A stretch of DNA of 64,000 nucleotides. Source: Leifsonia sp. EB41. Its GTDB lineage: Bacteria > Actinomycetota > Actinomycetes > Actinomycetales > Microbacteriaceae. A model generated the notes under the pieces. It saw only the letters and a list, made by a program, of their open reading frames with translations. It had not been told where the DNA came from and did not search any database. The stretch lies in NCBI RefSeq assembly GCF_041262565.1, contig NZ_JBGCCJ010000001.1, positions 4,030,001-4,094,000 on the forward strand. The letters are read 5' to 3'. Positions 25,811 to 37,757 of the stretch are shown in pieces (the stretch's first letter is position 1; every line of letters starts with the position of its first letter). Made by a program: the position numbers and the translations under genes.

Positions 25811-26636
25811 CAGGGTCGTCTTCCGCTGCTTCGCGGGCGATGGGGTCGCTGCCGTCGATGTTGGCGCGCGCGAACTCCAGCGTCTCGCGGAGCATCGCCG
25901 CGCGTTCCCCGGCGTCGCGGGCCTTGCGCGTGTTCACCTCCGCGACGATCGAGCCGTCCCAGCCCGCGGCCGCGAGCGAGCGCAGCACCTCGGCGACCGG
26001 CTGGCTGCCCCGCCCGGGGATGAGGTGCTCGTCGAAGACGCGCGAGTCGTCCAGCGGGCCGGAGCCGTCGCACAGGTGGACGTGGCGCAGTCTCGGACCG
26101 AGCTGGTTCGCGAGGTCCAGCCCGTCCACCCCGCTCAGCGCGGCGTGCGAGAAGTCGAGGGTGACCGCGTCGCAGTCCATCCCGACCGGGTTCCAGTGCG
26201 GGACGTAGCCGGCCATCGACCGGCCCGCGACCTTCCACGGGAACATGTTCTCGACCGCGACCGTCACGCCGGTGCGCGCGGCGGTCGACCGGACGAGGCC
26301 GAGGAAGTCCTCCGCATAGCCGGACTGCCAGCGGAACGGCGGATGCACGACGACCGTGTCGGCGCCCAGCTCCGCGGCGAGCTCGGCCGAGCGCTCCAGC
26401 TTCACGCCGGGGTCGCGCCCCCACACGAAATGCGTCAGCAGCAGGACCGGCGCGTGCACGCTCAGGATGCGCGTGCCGTAGCGCTCGGCGAGCCTCCGGA
26501 GGGGCTCGGCCGACTGCGTCCGGTCGTCGCGGGTGACCATGACCTCCACGCCGTCGTAGCCCAGCTCGGCGGCCGTGCGGAAAGCCGTCTCGACCCCGAG
26601 CGGGTAGACGCAGGTCGTGCCCATGCCGATGCGCAT
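25722..26636 (-). CDS. Sugar phosphate isomerase/epimerase-like TIM barrel protein
   Basis: A 304-residue protein of the xylose-isomerase-like TIM barrel superfamily (AP endonuclease 2 type). Start MRIGMGTTCVYPLGVETAF, then LGYDGVEVMVTRDD, ILSVHAPVLLLTHFVWG, DTVVVHPPFRWQ, VTVAVENMF, VTLDFSHAA, HVHLCDGSG and GSIVAEVNTRKA: the H, E, D, H and E residues at strand ends form the usual divalent metal site. The catalytic domain ends about 30 residues before the stop; the remaining Arg/Ser-rich tail lies antisense over the 3' end of the SGNH gene. Substrate unknown. Confidence 0.82.
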   Translation of the reverse strand: MRIGMGTTCVYPLGVETAFRTAAELGYDGVEVMVTRDDRTQSAEPLRRLAERYGTRILSVHAPVLLLTHFVWGRDPGVKLERSAELAAELGADTVVVHPPFRWQSGYAEDFLGLVRSTAARTGVTVAVENMFPWKVAGRSMAGYVPHWNPVGMDCDAVTLDFSHAALSGVDGLDLANQLGPRLRHVHLCDGSGPLDDSRVFDEHLIPGRGSQPVAEVLRSLAAAGWDGSIVAEVNTRKARDAGERAAMLRETLEFARANIDGSDPIAREAAEDDPAISLDPAAAPARSRTARSPLRSGGRRRSR

Positions 26637-26813
26637 CACGACCGCCACTCTAACCACGGCGCCTGAACGAGCAGTGTCCTGGGAGGTAACGTGCGCCCGT
26701 GCCGGCCACTGCGGGCGCTGGTACTGTGGCAGGCAGACCATCGCATCAACTGGGGGAGTTGACCCACCATCAGCCAGACGTCCGAAGCCTCGACAACCGA
26801 AACGTACGACCTG

Positions 26814-28292
<1,479 letters not shown>

Positions 28293-28350
28293 CCCCTGCG
28301 GTCACGCCAGAGCGCCCAATGACCCAGAGAGCCGATCGACAGAGAGCCGC

Positions 28351-29172
28351 ATGACAGACACTGCACCCTCCGCCCAGCCCGCCGCCATCGCCCTCGCGAC
28401 CGCCATCGCGCGGCTCGCGGGAGCCGAGCGCCTCCTGCTCGCGCTCGACTTCGACGGGACGCTCGCGCCCTTCGTGGACAAGCCCAAGTCGGCGCGCGCC
28501 CTCCCGGAGGCCAAGGCCGCCCTCGACCGTCTCGAAGCGCTGCCGAACACCTGGATCGCGTTCGTCTCCGGGCGGCCGCTCTCCAGCCTGGAGATCGTCA
28601 CGGAGGCCGACGAGGACGCACTGCTCATCGGCTCCCATGGCGTGGAGATCCGCTTCGGCCGCGACGGCGTCTCCCTCGACCTGACCGATGAGGAACGCGC
28701 GACGCTCGAGAAGCTGGGCGAGACGCTCGGCGCTCTGGTGGAGAGCGTCCCCGGCACGCGCCTGGAGGTCAAACCGGTCGGATTCGGCGTCCACTACCGC
28801 CTGCTGGAGGGCGAGGAGGGCGCGGCCGTCGTGTCCCGCGCCTACGAGGCCGCCGCCTCGGTCAGCGAAGCGCTGACCATCCGCGACGGCAAGGACATCA
28901 TCGAGTTCTCGGTCCGCGGCGCGAACAAGGGCGACGGCATCGAGCGCCTCCGCGAGTACACGAAGGCGACCGCGGTGCTCTTCGCGGGCGACGACGTGAC
29001 CGACGAGGACGGCTTCGCCGTGCTCCGCCCGGCGGAAGGCGATCTCGGGATCAAGGTCGGGGACGGCGAGACGGCGGCGCAGTTCCGCGTGGCGGACGAG
29101 CGGGCGGTCGCGGTGCTGCTGGGGCTGCTGGCGGATGCGCGGGCCTCCGCGGGTCCGTCCTCCGACGGCTGA
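28351..29172 (+). CDS. otsB: Trehalose-6-phosphate phosphatase OtsB
   Basis: A 273-residue HAD-superfamily phosphatase. Motif I LALDFDGTLAPF carries the nucleophile and acid aspartates; motif II is FVSGRPLSS; the lysine motif is VRGANKGDGI; motif III is FAGDDVTDEDGF. IGSHGVEIRF is a typical OtsB cap-domain segment. It removes phosphate from trehalose 6-phosphate to give trehalose, an osmolyte and stress protectant, completing the otsA reaction. ATG 28351 follows AGAGAGCC. Likely cotranscribed with otsA. Confidence 0.95.
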   Translation: MTDTAPSAQPAAIALATAIARLAGAERLLLALDFDGTLAPFVDKPKSARALPEAKAALDRLEALPNTWIAFVSGRPLSSLEIVTEADEDALLIGSHGVEIRFGRDGVSLDLTDEERATLEKLGETLGALVESVPGTRLEVKPVGFGVHYRLLEGEEGAAVVSRAYEAAASVSEALTIRDGKDIIEFSVRGANKGDGIERLREYTKATAVLFAGDDVTDEDGFAVLRPAEGDLGIKVGDGETAAQFRVADERAVAVLLGLLADARASAGPSSDG

Positions 29173-29254
29173 CGGGTCAGTCCTCCACAGGTTGCCCCGA
29201 TCGGGGCTTGTCCACCGCTTCCGACTCATGGCCGGACCGGCATCCAAACGGTTC

Positions 29255-29260
29255 TAGAGT
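29255..29260 (+). promoter_or_regulatory. -10 box of ilvD (leaderless)
   Basis: TAGAGT lies six bases before the ATG at 29267, with no ribosome-binding site between. The message for ilvD probably begins at the start codon, which rules out a leader-peptide attenuator ahead of this gene. Confidence 0.5.
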
Positions 29261-29266
29261 GGTCAC

Positions 29267-30961
29267 ATGCCAGAGATCGATTGGAAACCGCGCTCTCGCG
29301 TGGTCACGGACGGAATCGAAGCCACGACCAGCCGCGGGATGCTGCGGGCCGTCGGCATGGGGGATGCGGACTGGGAGAAGCCGCAGATCGGCATCGCCAG
29401 CTCGTGGAACGAGATCACGCCGTGCAACCTCTCGCTCGACCGCCTTGCGCAGGGCGCGAAGGAGGGCGTGCACTCCGGCGGCGGCTACCCGCTCCAGTTC
29501 GGCACCATCTCGGTCTCCGACGGCATCTCGATGGGCCACGAGGGCATGCACTTCTCGCTGGTCTCGCGCGAGGTCATCGCCGACTCCGTCGAGACGGTGA
29601 TGATGGCCGAGCGGCTCGACGGCACCGTGCTGCTGGCGGGCTGCGACAAGTCGCTGCCCGGCATGCTCATGGCGGCGGCGCGGCTCGACCTCTCCGCGGT
29701 CTTCCTCTACGCGGGCTCCATCGCGCCGGGCTGGGTCAAGCTCAGCGACGGCACGGAGAAGGACGTCACGATCATCGACTCGTTCGAGGCGGTCGGCGCG
29801 TGCAAGGCCGGCAAGATGAGCGAAGAGGACCTCAAGCGCATCGAGTGCGCCATCGCCCCGGGCGAAGGCGCCTGCGGCGGCATGTACACCGCCAACACGA
29901 TGGCCTCCGTCGCCGAGGCGCTCGGCATGAGCCTCCCGGGCTCGGCAGCGCCGCCCTCGGCCGACCGCCGTCGCGACTACTTCGCCCACCGCTCGGGCGA
30001 GGCCGTGGTCAACCTGCTCAAGCAGGGGATCACCGCGCGCGACATCCTCACCAAGAAGGCGTTCGAGAACGCGATCGCCGTGGCGATGGCCTTCGGCGGC
30101 TCGACCAACGTCGTCCTGCACCTGCTCGCCATCGCGAACGAGGCCGAGGTCGAGCTCACCATCGACGACTTCAACCGGATCGGCGACACGGTGCCGCACA
30201 TCGGCGACCTCAAGCCGTTCGGCAAGTACGTGATGAACGACGTCGACCGGCACGGCGGCGTCCCCGTCGTCATGAAGGCCCTGCTCGACGCGGGGCTGCT
30301 GCACGGCGACTGCCTCACCGTGACCGGCAAGACGGTCGCCGAGAACCTGGCGGAGATCAACCCGCCCGCGCCGGACGGCAACGTCATGCGCTCGCTGGAC
30401 AACCCGATCCACCCCACCGGAGGACTCACCATCCTCAAGGGCTCGCTCGCCCCGGAGGGCGCGGTCGTCAAGACGGCCGGCTTCGACGCCGACGTGTTCG
30501 AGGGCCCCGCACGCGTGTTCGAGCGCGAGCGCGCAGCGATGGACGCTCTGACCGAGGGCCGCATCAGCGCGGGCGACGTCGTCATCATCCGCTACGAGGG
30601 CCCCAAGGGCGGCCCGGGGATGCGCGAGATGCTCGCGATCACCGCCGCCATCAAGGGCGCAGGGCTCGGCAAGGATGTACTACTATTGACGGACGGACGA
30701 TTCTCAGGCGGCACAACCGGCCTGTGCATCGGCCACATAGCACCCGAAGCGGTGGACGCAGGTCCCATCGCCTTCGTGCGCGATGGTGATCTGATACGGG
30801 TCGATATCGCGGCTCGCTCCCTCGACCTACTTGTCGACGAGTCAGAGCTGACCGCCCGCCGTGACGGCTGGGCTCCTCTTCCTCCGCGCTATACCCGTGG
30901 CGTTCTCGCGAAGTACTCCAAGCTCGTGCACTCCGCTGCGGAAGGCGCGGTCACGGGGTAA
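29267..30961 (+). CDS. ilvD: Dihydroxy-acid dehydratase IlvD
   Basis: A 564-residue enzyme that removes water from 2,3-dihydroxy-isovalerate and -methylvalerate in valine/isoleucine synthesis. Cluster-ligand cysteines are seen in [21 protein letters not shown] and [12 protein letters not shown], and the C-terminal [17 protein letters not shown] and GHIAPEA segments are conserved. From about codon 471 (30677) to the stop the codon use changes: GTA CTA CTA TTG, then TCA, ACA, ATA, GGA and CGA appear and the stop is TAA, while the first 470 codons are almost free of these. The protein sequence stays canonical, so this looks like a recombined or selected segment, not decay. Confidence 0.96.
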   Translation: MPEIDWKPRSRVVTDGIEATTSRGMLRAVGMGDADWEKPQIGIASSWNEITPCNLSLDRLAQGAKEGVHSGGGYPLQFGTISVSDGISMGHEGMHFSLVSREVIADSVETVMMAERLDGTVLLAGCDKSLPGMLMAAARLDLSAVFLYAGSIAPGWVKLSDGTEKDVTIIDSFEAVGACKAGKMSEEDLKRIECAIAPGEGACGGMYTANTMASVAEALGMSLPGSAAPPSADRRRDYFAHRSGEAVVNLLKQGITARDILTKKAFENAIAVAMAFGGSTNVVLHLLAIANEAEVELTIDDFNRIGDTVPHIGDLKPFGKYVMNDVDRHGGVPVVMKALLDAGLLHGDCLTVTGKTVAENLAEINPPAPDGNVMRSLDNPIHPTGGLTILKGSLAPEGAVVKTAGFDADVFEGPARVFERERAAMDALTEGRISAGDVVIIRYEGPKGGPGMREMLAITAAIKGAGLGKDVLLLTDGRFSGGTTGLCIGHIAPEAVDAGPIAFVRDGDLIRVDIAARSLDLLVDESELTARRDGWAPLPPRYTRGVLAKYSKLVHSAAEGAVTG

Positions 30962-31014
30962 CCCTTCGCCCCCATTCAGATTCATCAACCTCGCACGTAA
31001 GGGATCGATAAGGC

Positions 31015-32820
31015 ATGACGCCGGATGCAACCCCCAGCTCAGTGTTGCCCCCCGCGGCGCCCGGAAAGGCGTCGCCCGAAATCCTGACCGGCTCCCAGTC
31101 GGTCGTCCGCACCCTCGAGCTCCTCGGCGTCACCGACGTCTTCGGGCTGCCGGGCGGTGCGATCCTCCCCATCTACGACGCGATCATGGACTCGTCCGCG
31201 ATCCGTCACATCCTGGTCCGGCACGAGCAGGGCGGCGGCCACGCGGCCGAGGGCTACGCCGTCGCCGCCAACAAGGTCGGCGTCGCGATGGCGACCTCCG
31301 GCCCCGGCGCGACCAACCTCGTCACCGCGATCATGGACGCGCACATGGACTCCGTCCCCGTCGTGTTCATCACCGGCCAGGTGTTCTCCACGCTGATGGG
31401 CACGGACGCGTTCCAGGAGGCCGACATCGTCGGCATCACCATGCCGATCACGAAGCACTCCTTCCTGGTCAAGAAGGCCGAGGACATCCCGGCCACCATC
31501 GCCGCGGCGTACCACATCGCCGGGACCGGACGACCGGGCCCGGTGCTGGTGGACATCACCAAGGACGCCCAGCAGAACGCCGTGCCGTTCGTCTGGCCGC
31601 CCAAGATCGACCTGCCGGGCTACCGGCCGATCACCAAGGCGCACGGCAAGCAGATCCTCGCCGCGGCGCAGCTCATGGTCGAGGCGAAGAAGCCGGTGCT
31701 GTACGTCGGCGGCGGGGTCATCCGCTCGCGCGCCTCGCAGGAGCTCCTGGAGCTCGCCGAGGCGACCGGCATCCCCGTGGTCACCACACTGATGGCGCGC
31801 GGGGCGTTCCCCGACACGCACAAGCAGCACCTCGGCATGCCCGGCATGCACGGCACGGTGCCCGCGGTGCTCGCTCTGCAGGAGTCCGACCTCCTTATCT
31901 CGCTCGGTGCGCGCTTCGACGACCGGGTCACCGGCAACACCTCGCTCTTCGCGCCGGACGCGAAGATCGTGCACGTCGACGTCGATCCCGCCGAGATCTC
32001 CAAGATCCGGGTCGCCGACGTCCCCATCGTCGGCGATGCCAAGGACGTCATCGTCGATCTGACCGCGGCCTACCAGGAGGCCACCCGCACGGCCGCGCCC
32101 GACCTGGTCGAGTGGTGGACGTACCTCAACGGGCTCCGCGAGGAGTTCCCGCTGGGCTTCACGCCCACCAGCGACGGCCTGCTCGCGCCGCAGCACGTCA
32201 TCCAGCGGATCGGCGAGCTGACCGGTCCGGAGGGCATCTACACCGCCGGCGTCGGCCAGCACCAGATGTGGGCGGCGCAGTTCATCAAGTACGAGCGCCC
32301 CAACTCGTGGCTGAACTCCGGCGGAGCAGGCACGATGGGCTACTCGGTCCCGGCGGCGATGGGCGCGAAGGTCGCCCAGCCCGACCGCGTCGTGTGGGCG
32401 ATCGACGGCGACGGCTGCTTCCAGATGACCAACCAGGAGCTGGCCACCTGCACGATCAACGACATCCCGATCAAGGTGGCGATCATCAACAACTCGTCGC
32501 TCGGGATGGTGCGGCAGTGGCAGACGCTCTTCTACGACGGCCGCTACTCGAACACCGACCTCAACACGGGGCACGACACCGTCCGCGTGCCCGACTTCGT
32601 GAAGCTCGCCGAGGCGTACGGCGCCCTCGGCATCCGCGTCACGAAGGAGGAGGAGGTGGACGCCGCCATCAAGCTGGCGCTGGAGACGAACGACCGCCCG
32701 GTCGTCATCGACTTCGTCGTCAGCGCCGACGCCATGGTGTGGCCGATGGTGCCGCAGGGCGTCAGCAACAGCTACGTGCAGTACGCACGCGACCACAGCC
32801 CGTCCTTCGGAGAGGAGTGA
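31015..32820 (+). CDS. ilvB: Acetolactate synthase large subunit IlvB
   Basis: A 601-residue thiamine-diphosphate enzyme. [16 protein letters not shown] contains the catalytic glutamate; [27 protein letters not shown] plus [14 protein letters not shown] form the ThDP/Mg site; [16 protein letters not shown] is typical. It condenses pyruvate with pyruvate or 2-oxobutyrate, the first common step to valine, leucine and isoleucine. ATG 31015 follows AAGG. It is 53 bases after ilvD and 5 bases before ilvN, whose product regulates it. Confidence 0.97.
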   Translation: MTPDATPSSVLPPAAPGKASPEILTGSQSVVRTLELLGVTDVFGLPGGAILPIYDAIMDSSAIRHILVRHEQGGGHAAEGYAVAANKVGVAMATSGPGATNLVTAIMDAHMDSVPVVFITGQVFSTLMGTDAFQEADIVGITMPITKHSFLVKKAEDIPATIAAAYHIAGTGRPGPVLVDITKDAQQNAVPFVWPPKIDLPGYRPITKAHGKQILAAAQLMVEAKKPVLYVGGGVIRSRASQELLELAEATGIPVVTTLMARGAFPDTHKQHLGMPGMHGTVPAVLALQESDLLISLGARFDDRVTGNTSLFAPDAKIVHVDVDPAEISKIRVADVPIVGDAKDVIVDLTAAYQEATRTAAPDLVEWWTYLNGLREEFPLGFTPTSDGLLAPQHVIQRIGELTGPEGIYTAGVGQHQMWAAQFIKYERPNSWLNSGGAGTMGYSVPAAMGAKVAQPDRVVWAIDGDGCFQMTNQELATCTINDIPIKVAIINNSSLGMVRQWQTLFYDGRYSNTDLNTGHDTVRVPDFVKLAEAYGALGIRVTKEEEVDAAIKLALETNDRPVVIDFVVSADAMVWPMVPQGVSNSYVQYARDHSPSFGEE

Positions 32821-32825
32821 CCCCC

Positions 32826-33335
32826 ATGAGCACACACGTTCTGAGCCTCCTCGTCGAGGACAAGCCCGGTCTGCTGACCCGGGTCGCCGGCCTGTTCGCG
32901 CGGCGCGGCTTCAACATCCACTCGCTGGCGGTGGGCACGAGCGAGGTCGACGGCCTCTCGCGCATCACCGTCGTGGTGGACGTGGAGGAGCTGCCGCTGG
33001 AGCAGGTCACCAAGCAGCTCAACAAGCTGATCAACGTCATCAAGATCGTCGAGCTGGACCCGGCGCAGTCGGTCCAGCGCGAGCACCTCCTCATCAAGGT
33101 GCGGGTCGACAACTCGACCCGCTCCCAGGTTCTGGAGGCGGTCAACCTCTTCCGCGCCCGCGTCGTCGACGTGGCCACCGACGCCCTCGTGATCGAGGTC
33201 ACCGGCGACAGCGGCAAGACCCAGGCGCTGCTCAAGGTGCTGGAGCCCTACGGGATCAAGGAGATGGCGCAGTCCGGCCTCCTCGCGATCGGCCGCGGCG
33301 GCAAGTCCATCACCGAGCGCGTCTTCAAAAACTGA
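32826..33335 (+). CDS. ilvN: Acetolactate synthase small (regulatory) subunit IlvN
   Basis: A 169-residue subunit. The N-terminal ACT domain reads HVLSLLVEDKPGLLTRVAGL followed by RRGFNIHSLAVG, the site where valine is sensed; the C-terminal domain includes REHLLIKVRVD and RARVVDVATDALVIEVTGD. It activates the large subunit and gives feedback inhibition. It begins five bases after ilvB with GGAGAGG overlapping the ilvB end as its ribosome-binding site, so the subunits are made together. Confidence 0.97.
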   Translation: MSTHVLSLLVEDKPGLLTRVAGLFARRGFNIHSLAVGTSEVDGLSRITVVVDVEELPLEQVTKQLNKLINVIKIVELDPAQSVQREHLLIKVRVDNSTRSQVLEAVNLFRARVVDVATDALVIEVTGDSGKTQALLKVLEPYGIKEMAQSGLLAIGRGGKSITERVFKN

Positions 33336-34418
<1,083 letters not shown>

Positions 34419-34444
34419 CCGCGACGCGCTGAGCCACGGCATCC

Positions 34445-34484
34445 CGGACGGGGCCGCACCGGAGGATCGGTGCGGCCCCGTCCG
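34445..34484. terminator. Hairpin terminator after ilvC
   Basis: Perfect 17-base arms (34445-34461, 34468-34484) around the loop GAGGAT, starting CGGACGGGGCCGCACCG. It lies 26 bases past the ilvC stop and 24 bases before the convergent stop at 34509. No T-tract follows, as is common in high-GC actinobacteria. Confidence 0.8.
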
Positions 34485-34508
34485 CCGTTCGCCGCAGCCC
34501 TCGCGCCG

Positions 34509-34697
34509 CTACGCCGCCTCGTGCTCGATGACCGCGTCCGTCCCCGGGTAGACGAGCGTCTCGTGCCCGTCGTCGAACCGGACCAGGTAGGGCGGTGCGC
34601 CGTCCTCGCCGCGCACCTCGATCACCGAGCCGTGGCGGTCGGCGGACTCCACATGGGTGCCCCGGATGCAGATCCGGTCTCCGATCGTCGCCTGCAT
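34509..34697 (-). CDS. DUF1918 small protein
   Basis: A 62-residue protein: GDRICIRGTHVESADRHGSV, then GEDGAPPYLVRFDDGHETLVYPG. This SH3-like beta-barrel pattern (GD-x-I-x-V ... RxGxVxEV ... GxPPYxVRWxDGHExL-x-P) is the DUF1918 signature, common in actinobacteria; the function is not known. A strong AGGGAGGAGG site precedes the ATG. It is divergent from cutC. Confidence 0.85.
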   Translation of the reverse strand: MQATIGDRICIRGTHVESADRHGSVIEVRGEDGAPPYLVRFDDGHETLVYPGTDAVIEHEAA

Positions 34698-34762
34698 GAC
34701 GGCCTCCTCCCTGAACCCTCCCCTCCGACGTTACGCCGGGGCCGCCGCGGCGGGAATGCCGC

Positions 34763-34768
34763 TATCGT
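34763..34768 (+). promoter_or_regulatory. -10 box of cutC (leaderless)
   Basis: TATCGT lies six bases before the ATG at 34775 with no ribosome-binding site between, the same layout as at ilvD and the LysR gene. Confidence 0.5.
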
Positions 34769-34774
34769 GGCCGC

Positions 34775-35521
34775 ATGCCCGAACCCCGTCGCACCGCTGT
34801 CGAGATCGCCGTCCAGGATGTCGCGGGGGTGCGCGTCGCGCTCGCGGAGGGCGCTGACCGGATCGAGCTGTGCGTCGCGCTGGGGCTCGGCGGGCTGACC
34901 CCCTCCGCGGGACTGGTACGCGCCGCGGTCGCGGAGGCGCGAGAGGACGGCCGCACGGGCTTCGTGCACGTGCTCGTCCGTCCGCGTGGAGGCGGCTTCG
35001 TCTACGACTCCGACGAGCTGGACACGATCGTGGCCGACATCCGCTTCGCCCGCGAGGCCGGCGCAGACGGTGTGGTGATCGGCGCTCTGGACGAAGCGGG
35101 CCGCATCGACCGGGAGGCCGTGGCCCGGTTCGTCGCGGAGGCCGGCGGGCTCGACGTGACGTTCCACCGCGCCTTCGACACCCTCCCCGACCCACTGGGC
35201 GCGGCCGATGCGCTCGCGGAGCTGGGCGTCGCGCGCGTCCTCACCTCCGGCGGGGCCGCGCGCAGCATCGACGGGGTCGACGGACTGCGGGCGCTGGCCC
35301 AGCGGGCCGGCGCCCGGCTGCAGGTGATGGCGGGCGGGGGAGTGCGCGTGCAGGACATCCACCCGCTCATCGCCGCGGGTGTGGACGCTGTCCACCTGTC
35401 GGCGCGCGAGTCGGTGTCCGGCGCGCCGAGCGGGCCGGGCGGCGGGGACGCGACCTACGACATCACCGACCCGATCACGGTCAGGGAGGCGGTCGCCGCC
35501 GTCCGTGACGCCCGGTCGTAA
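34775..35521 (+). CDS. cutC: CutC family protein
   Basis: A 248-residue TIM barrel. VEIAVQDVAGVRVALAEGAD, RIELCVALGLGGLTPSAGLV, HVLVRPRGGGFVYDSDELD, GVVIGALDEAG, VTFHRAFDT and LTSGGAARSIDG are standard CutC segments. The family was linked to copper homeostasis in E. coli, but that role is disputed and the chemical function is not known. It stands alone between DUF1918 and serA. Confidence 0.92.
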   Translation: MPEPRRTAVEIAVQDVAGVRVALAEGADRIELCVALGLGGLTPSAGLVRAAVAEAREDGRTGFVHVLVRPRGGGFVYDSDELDTIVADIRFAREAGADGVVIGALDEAGRIDREAVARFVAEAGGLDVTFHRAFDTLPDPLGAADALAELGVARVLTSGGAARSIDGVDGLRALAQRAGARLQVMAGGGVRVQDIHPLIAAGVDAVHLSARESVSGAPSGPGGGDATYDITDPITVREAVAAVRDARS

Positions 35522-35627
35522 CGCGGCGAAAGGCAGCATTGCGCTCCCGCTAGAGTTAAGCAACCCGCGCACCGACGACTGCTGCGCGTCTTCTCCCAAG
35601 CCAGCCTCCCTGTAAGGAAACTGCCAC

Positions 35628-37220
35628 GTGACAAAGCCGGTCGTGCTGATCGCCGAAGAACTCTCGCCCGCCACCGTCGACGCCCTCGGGCCGGACTTCG
35701 AGATCCGCAACGTCGACGGGACCGATCGGCCGGCGCTGCTCTCCGCCGTCGCCGACGCGGACGCCATCCTGGTGCGCTCCGCCACCAAGGTCGACGCCGA
35801 GGTGATCGCCGCCGCGAACAAGCTGCGCGTCATCGCCCGCGCCGGCGTCGGCCTCGACAATGTGGACATCAAGACCGCCACCAGTGCCGGCGTCATGGTC
35901 GTCAACGCGCCGACCTCCAACATCATCTCGGCCGCCGAGCTGACCGTCGGCCACATCCTGAGCCTCGCCCGGCACATCCCGGCCGCGCACAGCGCGCTGG
36001 CGCAGGGGCAGTGGAAGCGGTCCAAGTACACCGGCGTCGAGCTCTACGAGAAGACGGTCGGCATCATCGGCCTCGGACGCATCGGCGCGCTCATCACCGC
36101 CCGCCTGCAGGCGTTCGGCACCAAGGTGATCGCGTACGACCCCTACGTCACGAGCGCCCGCGCGCAGCAGCTCGGCGTCCAGCTCGTCAGCCTGGACGAG
36201 CTGCTCACCGAGGCCGACTTCGTCACCATCCACATGCCGAAGACCCCGGAGACCACCGGGATGATCTCCGACGACCAGCTCGCGCAGATGAAGCCGACCG
36301 CGTTCGTCGTCAACGTCGCCCGCGGCGGCCTGATCGACGAGGACGCCCTGTACCGCGCGCTCAGCACCAAGAGCATCGCCGGCGCCGGCCTCGACGTGTT
36401 CGTGACCGAGCCGCCGACCGAGTCGCCGCTGCTGGAGCTCGAGAACGTCATCGTCACGCCGCACCTCGGCGCCTCGACCGACGAGGCGCAGGAGAAGGCC
36501 GGCGTCTCCGTGGCCAAGTCGGTGCGCCTCGCGCTCTCCGGCGAGCTGGTTCCCGACGCGGTCAACGTCGCCGGCGGCGTCATCGACCCGTACGTGCGTC
36601 CCGGCATTCCGCTGGTGGAGAAGCTCGGCCAGGTGTTCTCCGGCCTCGCCCACAGCCCGCTGACCAGCGTCGACGTGGAGGTGCGCGGCGAGCTGGTCGA
36701 CTTCGACGTCAGCGTGCTGAAGCTCGCGGCGCTCAAGGGAATCTTCACGAATATCGTCTCGGGGACGGTCTCCTATGTGAACGCGCCGCTCCTCGCCGAG
36801 CAGCGCGGCATCGAGGTGCGGCTCATCACCGACTCGGTGAGCGAGGAGTACCGCAACCTGATCACCCTGCGCGGCGCGCTCAGCGACGGCTCGCAGGTGT
36901 CGGTCTCCGGAACGCTCACCGGCACCAAGCAGATCGAGAAGGTCGTGGAGATCAACGGCTACGACGTGGAGGTGCCGATCGCCGAGCACCTGATCGTCAT
37001 GGTCTACGACGACCGCCCCGGCATCGTCGCGGTCTACGGCCACGAGTTCGGCGAGGCGCGGATCAACATCGCCGGCATGCAGATCGCGCGGACCGCCGCC
37101 GGCGGCAAGGCGCTCAGCGTCCTGACCGTCGACTCGCGCGTCCCGGAGGGCCTGCTGGAGAAGGTCCGCGTCGCGATCGACGCCGACCTCCTGCAAGAGA
37201 TCGACATCACCGAGCAGTAA
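35628..37220 (+). CDS. serA: D-3-phosphoglycerate dehydrogenase SerA (long, ACT-domain form)
   Basis: A 530-residue enzyme for the first step of serine synthesis. The NAD loop is VGIIGLGRIGALITA; catalytic arginine lies in VVNVARGGLIDEDAL, glutamate follows, and histidine is in VTPHLGASTDEAQEKAG. Beyond the catalytic core there is an intervening domain (~residues 320-450) and a C-terminal ACT domain (LIVMVYDDRPGIVAVYGHEF), the architecture of the serine-inhibited mycobacterial enzyme. GTG at 35628 follows AAGGAAA. A long palindrome follows 8 bases past the stop. Confidence 0.97.
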   Translation: MTKPVVLIAEELSPATVDALGPDFEIRNVDGTDRPALLSAVADADAILVRSATKVDAEVIAAANKLRVIARAGVGLDNVDIKTATSAGVMVVNAPTSNIISAAELTVGHILSLARHIPAAHSALAQGQWKRSKYTGVELYEKTVGIIGLGRIGALITARLQAFGTKVIAYDPYVTSARAQQLGVQLVSLDELLTEADFVTIHMPKTPETTGMISDDQLAQMKPTAFVVNVARGGLIDEDALYRALSTKSIAGAGLDVFVTEPPTESPLLELENVIVTPHLGASTDEAQEKAGVSVAKSVRLALSGELVPDAVNVAGGVIDPYVRPGIPLVEKLGQVFSGLAHSPLTSVDVEVRGELVDFDVSVLKLAALKGIFTNIVSGTVSYVNAPLLAEQRGIEVRLITDSVSEEYRNLITLRGALSDGSQVSVSGTLTGTKQIEKVVEINGYDVEVPIAEHLIVMVYDDRPGIVAVYGHEFGEARINIAGMQIARTAAGGKALSVLTVDSRVPEGLLEKVRVAIDADLLQEIDITEQ

Positions 37221-37227
37221 CTCCCGC

Positions 37228-37284
37228 CGAGGGGCACGTTGTTGTCACTTTTCGCCGCGAAAGGTGACAACGACGTGCCCCTCG
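37228..37284. terminator. Long palindrome (family member 4, different inner arm)
   Basis: 28-base arms (37228-37255, 37257-37284) with two mismatches. The outer arm CGAGGGGCACGT is the same as in members 1 and 3, but the inner arm is TGTTGTCACTTTTCGC instead of AAACGCCCCTAAAAC. It lies 8 bases past the serA stop. Unlike the others, the next gene (37384) runs in the same direction, so here it serves one gene only. Confidence 0.72.
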
Positions 37285-37383
37285 AAAAGTTCTTGTCGCG
37301 CGCTGTCGATTTCGACGGTTGACTTGCGTCGTAGGGATGTCGCCCCGGACGGGGCGGCGTTCCGGCGAAGTGAGGAGACCACG

Positions 37384-37749
37384 ATGTCCGACGAGTACGT
37401 TCTGCTCATCCGCGAGCCGAACTGGGACCCCGAGGCGATGACGGCGGAGGAGTGGCAGGCCGGGATGGCCGGCCACAAGGCATTCCAGGACGCCGTGGTC
37501 GCGGCCGGTGAGCGGATCGTCGCCACCGGCGCCCTGCAGCCTGTCACCAAGGCGGCGAAGATCACGCCGCGGGAGGGCGGCGCTCCGCTGATCACCGACG
37601 GGCCGTTCAGCGAGACCAGGGAGGTCGTCACCGGCTTCTACAGCTACACCGCGTCGACGCCGGAGCAGGCCAGGGAGCTGGCCGCGATGGTGCCGACCGG
37701 CGGCTGGGTGGAGCTGTACCCGGTGCTGGTGCTCGACACGGTGCGCTGA
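37384..37749 (+). CDS. YCII (DGPF) domain protein, partner of second ECF sigma factor
   Basis: A 121-residue protein with the signature LITDGPFSETREVVTGFYSY. Starting at the ATG at 37384 is supported by GAGGAG eight bases upstream. It is followed after eight bases by the ECF sigma factor gene. The DGPF motif is the same as in the pair at 1694-3285, but the rest is divergent and longer at the N terminus, so the pairs are not a recent duplication. Confidence 0.88.
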   Translation: MSDEYVLLIREPNWDPEAMTAEEWQAGMAGHKAFQDAVVAAGERIVATGALQPVTKAAKITPREGGAPLITDGPFSETREVVTGFYSYTASTPEQARELAAMVPTGGWVELYPVLVLDTVR

Positions 37750-37757
37750 GCAGCGCC

